Position numbers and translations under genes: made by a program
Source of the DNA: Cladophialophora immunda
Lineage: Eukaryota; Ascomycota; Eurotiomycetes; Chaetothyriales; Herpotrichiellaceae
Reading direction: 5' to 3'
Length of the DNA stretch: 64,000 bases
Assembly (NCBI RefSeq): GCF_000835495.1
Contig: NW_015622547.1
Coordinates: 1,302,001 to 1,366,000, forward strand
In this document: piece by piece, positions 22,891-32,244 of the stretch
Numbering within the stretch: the stretch's first letter is position 1
How the letters are laid out: each line of letters opens with the position of its first letter
The notes under the pieces: model-generated
What the model saw: the letters and a program-made list of their open reading frames with translations, nothing else
Database searches by the model: none
What the model was told of the DNA's origin: nothing

Positions 22891-24987
22891 TTACTCTTGT
22901 TGGTCACTGCTTTGACTATCCCCTCGATCATCATCCACGACTCCAGATATTTTCCTGCATATCCTCCTTGCCTCCTCTGGCATCGTCTTCCAGAGTACCT
23001 GCCGAACTTCGCTGCCCACCTGCTCCACGGCATCCATTGCCCAAAGCACATCGAGATGCTCATATTCCTCAATGACTTTGCTGTGGACCACTTGTACGAA
23101 CGGCTCGCGTCCACGTTGAAACCGCCTCAAAAGTCTCCTACCATCGACTAGATCGTCGCTTCCAGCAACCCACAGTGCCAGTGGAGGAACATGTTCGTCG
23201 TACCATGCCGTTCTGCCTCGATCGTCTTCGTCGGATGAGGCACGCTCGGAGCTTTCCTCCCCGTCGCCATCCTCCACCTCCTCATTTTGTCCATCTTCGC
23301 GTGTGGCCAGAATGCACTTTTGTTTCGCAAAGCATTCTCGACCCAGCCACCACCTCATGCTCTCCGCACTTACGTAAACGGGTGAGAATTGAAAGAGTCG
23401 ATCCCGAAGACCTCGATCCCACCGCGTGTCGGTCCAATTGAACAGGAACGAGAAGACCCGGTACCCCAGCGCTCCATAGAGCTTGCCAGGAAGCATGCGG
23501 TGCATGGTCATCATCAGCGGGATGAAGCTGTGAATGCCAAAGAAAACCCTAAACATCGACGGTGAGATAACCCGCATAAACTTGAAATACATCTTGCCAA
23601 TCAAGGGGCCGGCATAGACTGCAGGGGCAAGAGCGCAGAAGACACTGATCCTGTCACCCAGATCGGGTCGCTGCTCTTTCGCCAATGCCACAAATGCCTC
23701 CGTAGTACCTTGGCTGTGACACACCAATCCGAGCTTCTCGAAACCTGTTTCCACGAGAACTCGAGACATAAACGCAGGAAGGTCCATCACTCCCATCTGC
23801 CGAATATTCCAAGCCCACATCCGTGGATCGTGATACTTTAGCAGACTATGTTCAGGACTGAAACCGCAACGGTTGTTTCCTAGCCATACATCGTATCCAG
23901 ACTTGCAGAGATAAAAGGCCAAACTGTCGTCATCGTTTGCACAATAAGCGCCAGCGCTCTGCAGGAGCCCATGCACCAGTAACACAGGGTATCTTCTGTT
24001 GCCATCAGAGTACTGCTTTGGGATATGCTGTTGGAAGCCTTCTTTGGAATCTGTGAAAACTGATGGCTCGTCCGGCTGTCGCTCCATGCTTGGACGCGGG
24101 GTGTATTCTGAAGGGCTGTAGATATGCCACAATGTCAGGATAAAGCCGTCTTCTGTCTGCACTTTGAATTCTTCAGCGTCTAGACCAACTCGACGTGCAT
24201 AATACCTGATGTCGCAGACTAGCTTGTCAGGTCCTCCTTCAAGCGCCACCAGTCGCTCTTGTGACGAAGCAGCCGGCTCTATGGTACCGTTTTGTATTGT
24301 TGCGTCCTGTTTCGACGTGCGTCTCTCCCATTCCTCCTCTTGCTCCTTGCGTATAGTTAAACGTCTTCTTTCCTCGTCGTAGAATGGTCTCTGCTTATAA
24401 GGATCCCGGAAGGTGAGCCACAGCCATGCATAATTGACAAAGTGAGGTATTGATGTAAATAACGCCCCGAGTACGATCACGGTAAGAAAGGCCGTCGAGA
24501 GTACAGCTGATGTCGTTCGGAGTACTGTACATTGAAGGTCTCGTAGAAGTGACGGAGCCCCATAGAGAGGCAAAGGAGGAAATAGCGGATGGGTGTGCAA
24601 GACTGGGATTGCTTCGTCTAAGCGGCTGGATTCGCTTTCGTGGTCATCTTTCATCAACTCGCTCCGATCAACTGCGCCAGCCCCAGCCCTCTGCCTGTCG
24701 AACCGGCTCAATCCCCGTGGTCGTCCTGGCCTATACGGTCGGCCTTCAGATCGACTCTTTAACAAGTTGATTTTATGTGCTTCCTGGACGGGAACGGCTG
24801 GCAGTCTGTTGCCGTCTGTCGTCTCGATGACTGGGTCTAGTGAGGTGATGAACTTGGCTTCAACGGCATGACCAGCCCTGTCGCCATTGTCATCTGTCTG
24901 TGACGAGGATTCAAGAGAGAGCTTTTCAGCTTGTTGCTCGTATTCAACGGCTGCATGGGCGCGTGTTCGTAGCTGTGTTTGCGACAT
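22891..24987 (-). CDS. Steryl ester hydrolase / acid-lipase-type alpha/beta hydrolase
   Basis: Membrane-anchored lipase of the Yeh1/Yeh2/Tgl1 type, cleaving steryl esters (or triacylglycerol) at lipid droplets or the plasma membrane. Single exon, 698 aa. Residues 1-150 are disordered; a transmembrane helix lies at about 156-180 (LSTAFLTVIVLGALF). The lipase-associated segment EFKVQTEDGFILTLWHIYSP is at about 272-291. The oxyanion segment is PVLLVHGLLQSAG. The nucleophile is Ser425 in LVCHSQGTTEA. An acidic Asp/Glu/Ser-rich insert near residue 600 precedes the C-terminal Asp (WVAGSDDLVD) and His (EYEHLDVLW). Length and order match fungal steryl ester hydrolases, which carry a single N-terminal membrane anchor. 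The triad is complete, so it should be active. Confidence 0.9.
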   Translation of the reverse strand: MSQTQLRTRAHAAVEYEQQAEKLSLESSSQTDDNGDRAGHAVEAKFITSLDPVIETTDGNRLPAVPVQEAHKINLLKSRSEGRPYRPGRPRGLSRFDRQRAGAGAVDRSELMKDDHESESSRLDEAIPVLHTHPLFPPLPLYGAPSLLRDLQCTVLRTTSAVLSTAFLTVIVLGALFTSIPHFVNYAWLWLTFRDPYKQRPFYDEERRRLTIRKEQEEEWERRTSKQDATIQNGTIEPAASSQERLVALEGGPDKLVCDIRYYARRVGLDAEEFKVQTEDGFILTLWHIYSPSEYTPRPSMERQPDEPSVFTDSKEGFQQHIPKQYSDGNRRYPVLLVHGLLQSAGAYCANDDDSLAFYLCKSGYDVWLGNNRCGFSPEHSLLKYHDPRMWAWNIRQMGVMDLPAFMSRVLVETGFEKLGLVCHSQGTTEAFVALAKEQRPDLGDRISVFCALAPAVYAGPLIGKMYFKFMRVISPSMFRVFFGIHSFIPLMMTMHRMLPGKLYGALGYRVFSFLFNWTDTRWDRGLRDRLFQFSPVYVSAESMRWWLGRECFAKQKCILATREDGQNEEVEDGDGEESSERASSDEDDRGRTAWYDEHVPPLALWVAGSDDLVDGRRLLRRFQRGREPFVQVVHSKVIEEYEHLDVLWAMDAVEQVGSEVRQVLWKTMPEEARRICRKISGVVDDDRGDSQSSDQQE

Positions 24988-25975
24988 CTGAGGTCTCTAA
25001 ACTCGCGAAGTGGTGCTTTGGTATGGGTGCATTGACTGTTGATGTCATCGGGACCCAGCAATAGGCCCAGCCAAAGATGAGCTCGTACTTGCTAACAACG
25101 GAGTAACCTTGAGATTCCAATCCTGCAATGAAAAAATGGGTAAACGAGAGAACAGAGACAGGATGGAAGGAGTGGCTTGCATATCGCTACACGGCAAGTT
25201 TGTCTCATAAACAATACAAGGCACATGTCGCCGCAGACTGACAAACCTAGAAGTTATTCCATGGCAATTTTGCGCCGCGATCATCATTGGCCGAATCTTT
25301 GCGCCTGTCTTCGAAGGACCTGCCGATCGTGGAGAAGTCTGAGTCGAGATCTCAGGCGGTGGCAGGGAAATGAAGGACTCGCGGAATCAGATCATCGATG
25401 TCATTGCCTGCTCATGCGGGTATCGACATCATAGTCGCATATTGGGTCGAGCCAACAGGGAAAGCGATTGCGCCACATGTGGACTGGCGAGCGGACCGTT
25501 GCCGAGCCATTCGCAAAGGCGCTCCAGCGTTAAGAGGCAAGACTCGATGAAACGGGTAGGTATCATCGATATCTACTGATCTTTCAGTGGGGCAATCCTT
25601 GGAGAAGGTTGGCATATCTGTACCGAACCAGGGCTTCTGTCATGAGCGAATCATTGACCAAAGTTGGAAAAGGGAAGACATCAAGTCGAGGGGGAGCATT
25701 GCGTATTCGGAACAAATGTTTTGACGTACTTATTTCTGCGAGTCGGGCAGACCATGTCCGCACTTCGCCGGAATTTCTTGGCATCACTTCCGCTGCGGAG
25801 CGCATGACTGCGGAACCCAACAGCTGTGTGGTACAGAGGTGCTTCCACGCAGGAGCGGAGAGCAGTGGTCGTATCCTTGGATCTGGGACTAGCGCAAGTT
25901 GAAACCGAAGGCCTGCATCGAACGACAACCCACATCGAAATTTGTTTTGTGCACCAACAATACGAGTCACCCACA
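24988..25975. other. Divergent promoter region, steryl ester hydrolase / LSM2
   Basis: Nothing coding recognised. It separates two divergently transcribed genes and presumably holds both promoters. Confidence 0.55.
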
Positions 25976-26329
25976 ATGCTGTTCTTCAGGTACTTGATGC
26001 CACCCCTCAATGCGCTCATCAAGTGCTTGCACTAAGAGAGGAACAGTTTCTTCAAAACCCTAACCCAGCAGACCGTCACGGTCGAACTGAAAAACGACAT
26101 TTCCATCCGCGGCACCCTGAAATCCGTCGACCAATACCTGAACATCAAACTCGACGACATCACCGTGCTGGATGAACTGAAATACCCCCATTTGTCGTCC
26201 GTGAAGAACATTTTTATAAGAGGCTCGGTGGTAAGATACGTACACTTGCCGCCTGATAAGGTCGACAGGGGACTTTTGGAGGATGCGTGTCGGAGAGAAG
26301 CAATGAGTCAAAAGGGAAAAGGAACTTAG
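25976..26329 (+). CDS. LSM2: U6 snRNA-associated Sm-like protein LSm2
   Basis: Subunit of the Lsm1-7 (cytoplasmic decapping) and Lsm2-8 (nuclear, U6 snRNA) rings. Two exons: 25976-25989 (14 nt: Met-Leu-Phe-Phe plus two bases) and 26047-26329; the 57-nt intron runs from GTACTT to GAACAG. The protein is 98 aa. The spliced start MLFFSFFKTL is the invariant LSm2 N-terminus. It is followed by the Sm1 motif (VTVELKNDISIRGTLKSVDQ, YLNIKLDDI) and Sm2 (FIRGSVVRYVHLP), and a short tail ending QKGKGT. The usual length is about 95 aa. Because the first exon is so short, no single open frame shows this gene; the second exon has no internal start near its beginning. Assignment is very secure. Confidence 0.96.
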
Positions 26330-26935
26330 AGGGGCGACAGCAAGACGAGCGGCAAATACTGTCAGCACGGGCGGGCAGCACGGGCACTCAATGGGACCAA
26401 ACGGGCTTGTCAAGACACATTCCACCGACGGAATCGTTGCGGCGTACTCACAGCAACGCTGGATATCCGGCAGCTGTGGTGACGATCCAGAAATGGGTGC
26501 TCGTGTTGCGCTCGACTGGCGCGCGGTGATCCCAACTCCATTCCTTGCGGAACGCCGAGAACATCCTCAGGGACGTTGCCAGTGATCCTCTTGACAAGAC
26601 GATAGGGGGGAGTCCTGAGGGGGATCAATTGCTGGTTCCAGGACACTACTCGGGATACAGAGAAGGAGTGCACAGGGCTTGCAAATGATCACATTGGACC
26701 GAGTCAAGGCTCGAAGGATCAATAGTGGTGTTTGATCTGATGGGAGCCCATGTCTCTTCCAGAAACAGCGGCGTGAACTTGCTAGCTGCCATGCGATGGA
26801 TAGATGCTCACATGAGGAACGATCACAACAGCCTGACCCTTATACAGCCTTCTCGCGTTAGCAGCTGTGACCGTCACCGTCGCACAACAATCGATGACAC
26901 TCATCTGCACATCGACTGTGTACCATGAATCGTAG
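26330..26935. other. Convergent 3' spacer LSM2 / PSO2
   Basis: No gene seen between the two convergent 3' ends. Confidence 0.55.
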
Positions 26936-29740
26936 TTACACTCCATAGCTGAGCTTCCCATCTCCACTCCCCCAACCCTCCGCCCCGGTCTGGACCGTGA
27001 ACAATCCGTTTTTCCTCTTTTCGGCCTCCCACTTTTCAATCCAGGCCTTCATTTTCTCCCTGGTCCTCGCACTTCCCACATTAACCGTTGGGACGATTCG
27101 ATTGATCCTCAGAGCGCAGCAAAACATGGTCAACTCCCGGAAGGAACTGTGTTCTGAGTAAGGCACTCCGAAACAGTTCGATTCCCGCGTGCTGCCGCGC
27201 TGAGGAGCCAAGTCCCGCATCGTGTATCGTGTTTTCCAGCCATCAGAATGCAGCACGGTACTGACCGCCGGGTTCTCGGTGAAACGTGACGTTGGGGGGC
27301 GGTAGGACCAGCCTGTCGGTCGAAAGCCGACCACTCGAGCGAAGTGGCCTTTATAGGTCATCAGGTAGTCGCGAAGTGTCTCGGCTCGGATCTCCATCAA
27401 TGTTTGCATGTGAACCTGTGCCTCAAGTGGGTTCTTCGTTAGTCTGGCGTTAAGTTCGGGATCTTCGAGGCAGAGGCAGATGCGCATTTTCGATGGAGGG
27501 GCGTAGATCTTGGAGTCGAGGGCTTTCGCGATTCCCAAGCAGATTCGCTCCTTGCCGATCGAATAGGTACCGATGACGACGAGGAGACGTCCTCGCATTT
27601 TCGGTTTCTTGTCCGCCTCCTCGTCGTCTGGCTTGATGAGAGTGGCTTCGCCCTGTTCGAGGAACTTCTTCATCGCACTACCAGCGCGGTTCGCCTTGAC
27701 TTTCTCCCAGCCATCGTTTTCGTCCACAATCTCCTTCGACAAACTGACACACATTTGCGCACAAGCATCAATAACATCGTGTTGGCTCGGAAACGCGTAT
27801 TTGGGAGTTAGATAGGTCGTGTCCAGGTAGCAGGTGTCAATGACTTGTTGCTTAGTTAGGCCAGTAATGCTGTCGACAATATCAGGACGTAGGAGAGGAT
27901 GGGAGACATGGGCAGGACATGCCCGAAAGTCCCCACAATGGAGGATACGGGTTAATTTTGGAGTGCCGTCTTTGTTCCTTCCCGTGACTTTTTCGAACAG
28001 GTAGAGTGACGACCCAGGACAGTGGTTGGCAGGAATCATAGTGACGAAAACTCCCTTTGTATTCGGGACCTCGACCTTCTTCTCGAACTCGAGTGGAACT
28101 ACCCACTTAGGGTCGACTCTCAGCTGCTGAACCATTAGATTGCAGGTGACTTTGCTGGCGTAGATCGGGCCGTGGCACCATGAGGACGTGAGACCAATGT
28201 AGTGATCACTGTGGAAATGACTGAGAAAGTAGGCGTTTTGATTTTCCACCTTGCCATACCGGAAGGCATCAACACAGATGTAGAGGCCAGGCATGATCTT
28301 GTAAAAGGGGCAGGTTCGTCGGTAAGCGGGTTTGCCGCGAGATTGAGCTTCATGTGCTGCTGCCTCTGCCCAGGCGGCGTCTTCTGCATGACTAGACATG
28401 AGTCTTGTAAAGGCCGAGCCTCCTTTCCCATCTTTCGACACGGAAAAAGGACTAGATTGAGCAGGACGGGCAATTGCCGCACGCTGAAAGCGTTTAGAGA
28501 CAGAACCAGTGGCACCAATCTCGTTGGATGCAGGAGGTTCGATAGCTGTGTTCAGTTTGGACAATTTTGGCAGTGGTTCAGCATTACCGTCAAGGCAGGC
28601 ATTGACATGCGCTGACGCCTGGTTTTCGGATAGCCCTCTCAAGCTCCCAGCACATATTGGACAGATAGAGATGCTATCGCTTTCCTCGGCGTCGATTTGA
28701 ACATCATCTTCCACAGCGCTTCGGGGCGTCCTAACGCTTTCAGTCTCCGATTTTGAGTCCTCGTCGTCAAAATCCATTCCCATCTCTCGTTGTTCCTCCA
28801 TCCACTTGCGCTCCATGTATTCTTCTCCTCCATCAAAGAATTCATCGTTCTCAAAATCCTCATCGCCGAATTCTCCAGGTTCGAAAACACTTGTTTCTTC
28901 GCGTGTCAAGGGCGGAATGACCCTTGCAGGGATTTCTGAATCTTCATACCTATCTTGGTCGACGGCATTGACTCTCCTGGAGGCAGAACCCGAGTCAAAC
29001 TGCTTGGAGGCATTTTCTGTCGTAGTGAATCCTGTATCGACGTCAATGGTGCTCAAAGTCTCCAAGATCCCGGTGTCTCGTACTTTCTCCGTGGTGTCGG
29101 TGACGTTGACAGCGCTATTGATGGCGGCAGTCCAGTCATTGTCCTCCTCATCGCTGGAGTCGTCGAGGAATCCACCTCTGTACTTCTGTGGCGGCTTAAC
29201 CAACTCCGCGTTCCCGTCTCGCGAACTTTGCACATTCTTGACCTCGCTAGCACCAGTTTCAAGTCCGGGTGACGGGGTGCGGACAAGGTCCTCGAAATCC
29301 TCATCATCATTGATTCGCCTCTTTTTGACGGACCCACCGTCTTCATGGAATCGTGTCTCGTCACCCCCCAGCTCACGCGCCTCAATACCCGGCTGTACGT
29401 CCTTGAAGAACAGCGGAGGAGGAGCACTCGTATCTGTGCCGGTGAGGTTATTCTTTTCTGATTTTGCGAAGAAGTTGAGTATGCTCTGGTTCTGGGCAAG
29501 CCCGTTCTTCTTTGCCACAGGGGTCTTCGAGGCAGGTTGGCGACCAGACATGGAAGTCTTAGACATTGGAGATCGCTTCTTCGGGGCGTGGTTTGCAGCC
29601 TGTCTTGCGTGGACGACAGGAAATGAGAAGTAAGGATTCCGTTCTGGACCCTGGGGAGGGGGAGTTGGAGGGCGACCGACGTAGGGGAGGACTCGGTCGT
29701 CTATCGGGAAAGAGGCATTCTCTCGAGGGTTGCGAAACAT
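26936..29740 (-). CDS. PSO2: DNA cross-link repair 5' exonuclease Pso2/Snm1 (metallo-beta-lactamase/beta-CASP)
   Basis: SNM1A/Pso2-type nuclease that digests past interstrand cross-links. Single exon, 934 aa. N-terminal region disordered and acidic. A PIP-box-like stretch NQSILNFFAK lies at residues 84-93 (possible PCNA contact). A UBZ4-type zinc finger is at about 360-382 (C360-x2-C363 ... H378 ... C382), as in human SNM1A. The metallo-beta-lactamase motif HFHSDHY starts at H508 (metal ligands H508, H510, D512, H513), followed by the second-motif histidine in IPANHCPGS and beta-CASP/DRMBL segments (GTYSIGKERI, VGFRPTGW, CFGVPYSEHSSF, RIVPTVNVG). All catalytic motifs are intact. Divergent from TPC1, convergent with LSM2. 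FAN1, acting in the same repair process, lies 11 kb away on the same strand. Confidence 0.94.
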   Translation of the reverse strand: MFRNPRENASFPIDDRVLPYVGRPPTPPPQGPERNPYFSFPVVHARQAANHAPKKRSPMSKTSMSGRQPASKTPVAKKNGLAQNQSILNFFAKSEKNNLTGTDTSAPPPLFFKDVQPGIEARELGGDETRFHEDGGSVKKRRINDDEDFEDLVRTPSPGLETGASEVKNVQSSRDGNAELVKPPQKYRGGFLDDSSDEEDNDWTAAINSAVNVTDTTEKVRDTGILETLSTIDVDTGFTTTENASKQFDSGSASRRVNAVDQDRYEDSEIPARVIPPLTREETSVFEPGEFGDEDFENDEFFDGGEEYMERKWMEEQREMGMDFDDEDSKSETESVRTPRSAVEDDVQIDAEESDSISICPICAGSLRGLSENQASAHVNACLDGNAEPLPKLSKLNTAIEPPASNEIGATGSVSKRFQRAAIARPAQSSPFSVSKDGKGGSAFTRLMSSHAEDAAWAEAAAHEAQSRGKPAYRRTCPFYKIMPGLYICVDAFRYGKVENQNAYFLSHFHSDHYIGLTSSWCHGPIYASKVTCNLMVQQLRVDPKWVVPLEFEKKVEVPNTKGVFVTMIPANHCPGSSLYLFEKVTGRNKDGTPKLTRILHCGDFRACPAHVSHPLLRPDIVDSITGLTKQQVIDTCYLDTTYLTPKYAFPSQHDVIDACAQMCVSLSKEIVDENDGWEKVKANRAGSAMKKFLEQGEATLIKPDDEEADKKPKMRGRLLVVIGTYSIGKERICLGIAKALDSKIYAPPSKMRICLCLEDPELNARLTKNPLEAQVHMQTLMEIRAETLRDYLMTYKGHFARVVGFRPTGWSYRPPTSRFTENPAVSTVLHSDGWKTRYTMRDLAPQRGSTRESNCFGVPYSEHSSFRELTMFCCALRINRIVPTVNVGSARTREKMKAWIEKWEAEKRKNGLFTVQTGAEGWGSGDGKLSYGV

Positions 29741-30357
29741 CTTTGCGGGATCGAATGCGTCACCGTACTAACAGGAACCATCGTTGATGCAGTGATGGAA
29801 GTTTGGAAAGTAGATGGCGTCGCCTTTGTCACCAAGCTGTGAATTCTAGGGCGATGTGTTAAATTTGGCGTTCTTCACTTCTAGGCAGGTGTGGCAGGCC
29901 AAAAGAACTCATGACGCGCTCCAAATCCATCCTTCACAAGGCTCCAACAACCCCCCACCCTTCACATCGACCCTCCCGCAACAGCGAATTGATGAGCCCG
30001 GCACTCAAATGGTACTTTCTGCTTGACTAATGGACCAAATTCGGATGTCATTCTAGGTCGTACCCCCAGAATCCACCATGGCAAGACTGGCAGTGTCGTA
30101 ACTAACACTCAACTGAGCACAGTGCAGGCTGCATTGGAAAGACACGCGAACTCACGTGCTCAACGCTGCTCGCCAAAAAGCTCCCCCAACCACGAAAAGC
30201 GGCCGGTGACACGGGAAACGACTACTTGATAATCGCCTAAACGATGTCATCGCTCTGTGCCCTTTTTCCTTGAATCCTCTTCCACAACCACCGGAGTCTG
30301 TCATCTGCAACTTCCTCCCCGCTGTAGAGCGGCTTGCATGTAGCCAGTCTAGGGCGC
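29741..30357. other. Divergent promoter region, PSO2 / TPC1
   Basis: A 617-nt spacer between two divergent start codons; no coding signal. Presumed to hold both promoters. Confidence 0.6.
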
Positions 30358-31488
30358 ATGTCGGCGGAGATCGAGCGTCTCAAGGACGAGGTAAGTCCAA
30401 GCAATGTGTCCTTTGTGCTCAGGGGCCTGTTCTTCGGTTGTGTAGTTTGCTTATCTTTTCTCTCTTGCACCAGGGCACGAGACAGCAAGTCGTTATAGCT
30501 GGTGGTATCGCAGGCCTCGTGTCCAGATTCGTCATCGCTCCGTTAGACGTTGTCAAGATTCGACTCCAGCTTCAGCCGCATTCGCTCTCCGACCCACTAT
30601 CTTGCGATGGCATCAAAGGCCCAATTTACAAGGGCGTCTTTTCCACTCTGCGTGCAATCGTAAGAGATGAGGGTGTCCGCGCCTTGTGGAAGGGGAACAT
30701 CCCCGCTGAAGTCATGTATATCACTTATGGCGGCGTCCAATTTACCGCCTATCGCTCCATCACTCAAGCTCAGGCTATGCTTCCAACGCGTGCGCCACCA
30801 TCGATCGAGTCTTTCATCAGTGGTGCTGGCGCCGGCGCTGCCGCAACTTCAATTACTTATCCGTTAGATCTTCTACGGACACGATTTGCTGCACAGGGGC
30901 CGGAGAAGATCTATTCAGGACTCGCCAATTCTGTCCAAGACATCATCCGACGTGAGGGGCCCAGTGGTTTCTTTCGAGGCCTGAGTGCTGCGCTGGGCCA
31001 GATCGTCCCTTACATGGGCCTCTTCTTCATGAGCTATGAATTCCTCCATCAATATATCGGAGGCAAAACATTACCCTTCGGCTCCGGCGATGCCACTGCT
31101 GGCGTGTTTGCCAGTGTCTTTGCAAAGACTGCCGTTTTCCCGCTGGATCTGGTCAGAAAGAGACTGCAAGTGCAGGGGCCGACCAGAAGCAGATACATCC
31201 ACACGAATATTCCCGAATATACGGGGGTTTTCCGTGCACTTGCGACCATCTGGATGAAGGAAGGTTATCGAGGCTGGTACCGAGGACTGACTGTCAGCTT
31301 GATCAAGGCGAGTGGTTTCTCTCGTACAGGATCTGCCACCACGTGCTGACTTTGATACGCAGGCCGCGCCAGCATCAGCCGTCACAATGTGGACGTACGA
31401 GCGCGTAATGCATTCACTTGTCCACACAAATAGAAACGATGAGATGTGGGAAACTTATACTGGCTATGATGATGATTACGATGACTAA
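30358..31488 (+). CDS. TPC1: Mitochondrial thiamine pyrophosphate carrier
   Basis: Inner-membrane carrier importing thiamine pyrophosphate. Exons 30358-30390, 30474-31307 and 31363-31488 give 330 aa. The first exon encodes [11 protein letters not shown] and joins [19 protein letters not shown], the normal Tpc1 start. Three carrier repeats carry [24 protein letters not shown] and [12 protein letters not shown]. The second intron (31308-31362, 55 nt) uses a GC donor: exon end AAG, intron start GCGAGT, branch GTGCTGAC, acceptor CGCAG. Only this splice restores [19 protein letters not shown], which is conserved in the family; reading through the donor stops within 14 codons. The C-terminus is acidic (GYDDDYDD). 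Length and motifs fit Tpc1 closely. Confidence 0.93.
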
Positions 31489-32244
31489 ATTTTCACAGGA
31501 TATGATAGTGTTTCATTCTCCTGAAGCATGGAGTTGGAGGCTGTAGTTTGCTACGGATGTGCTGGATTGCACAAAGTCGTGTTCTGCGTCATTGCCAGAC
31601 TGTCCAGGAGCTTCAGTGCCGTGAAAGAGCCTGTGCAAGGACTAGGGACTGGAAGCGTTGCGTATCTCAGGGAATTTTTGGAGCCTCAAAGGCGAGGCAC
31701 ATCGCGCTCACAGCAGCGCTCATCCTCGCCTTCAACATGCCAGGACAATGTCCAGATTTCAATCTCGAGCACGTCTCCAGGCAACAAACAAGTCATAGTG
31801 AGTTTGAGAAACGCAAACCTGCGGCGCTGTTGCACGGGAGAGGCATGGGCTAACCCCCTGATAGATGTGTATCATCATCCTGATCACCATCGATCTTTCA
31901 TATGGTTACTTCGATATACCCTCTATCGCGCTGGTTGCTTTCCCTGATTACTGCAGTTGGAAGGAATAATTTAGAGGCAAAAGGTCTTCATCTCCGTTTT
32001 CTTTGGGTTTGGACGCCGCATGATCATGCGTGTGGGTCGAAGGTGTATTGCACGGGTCATCAGGGTTCTCGGACGGTGAAAGCACCCACAGAGCTTGTAT
32101 AAGTCACCATCAAGGGGGATTAGCGAGTTTCAATATTTTCCGTACGGGGTATCTATTCTCGCTGTATAGCATTCGGTTTTCGAAGAGCTTCAAGAAGCCT
32201 TGTACGGTTCCTGGTCATCGATTATCCTGTCTGCGTAGCTTCTG
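31489..32244. other. Convergent 3' spacer TPC1 / NUS1
   Basis: No gene recognised; open frames at 31528-32102 lack any familiar motif. Confidence 0.55.
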
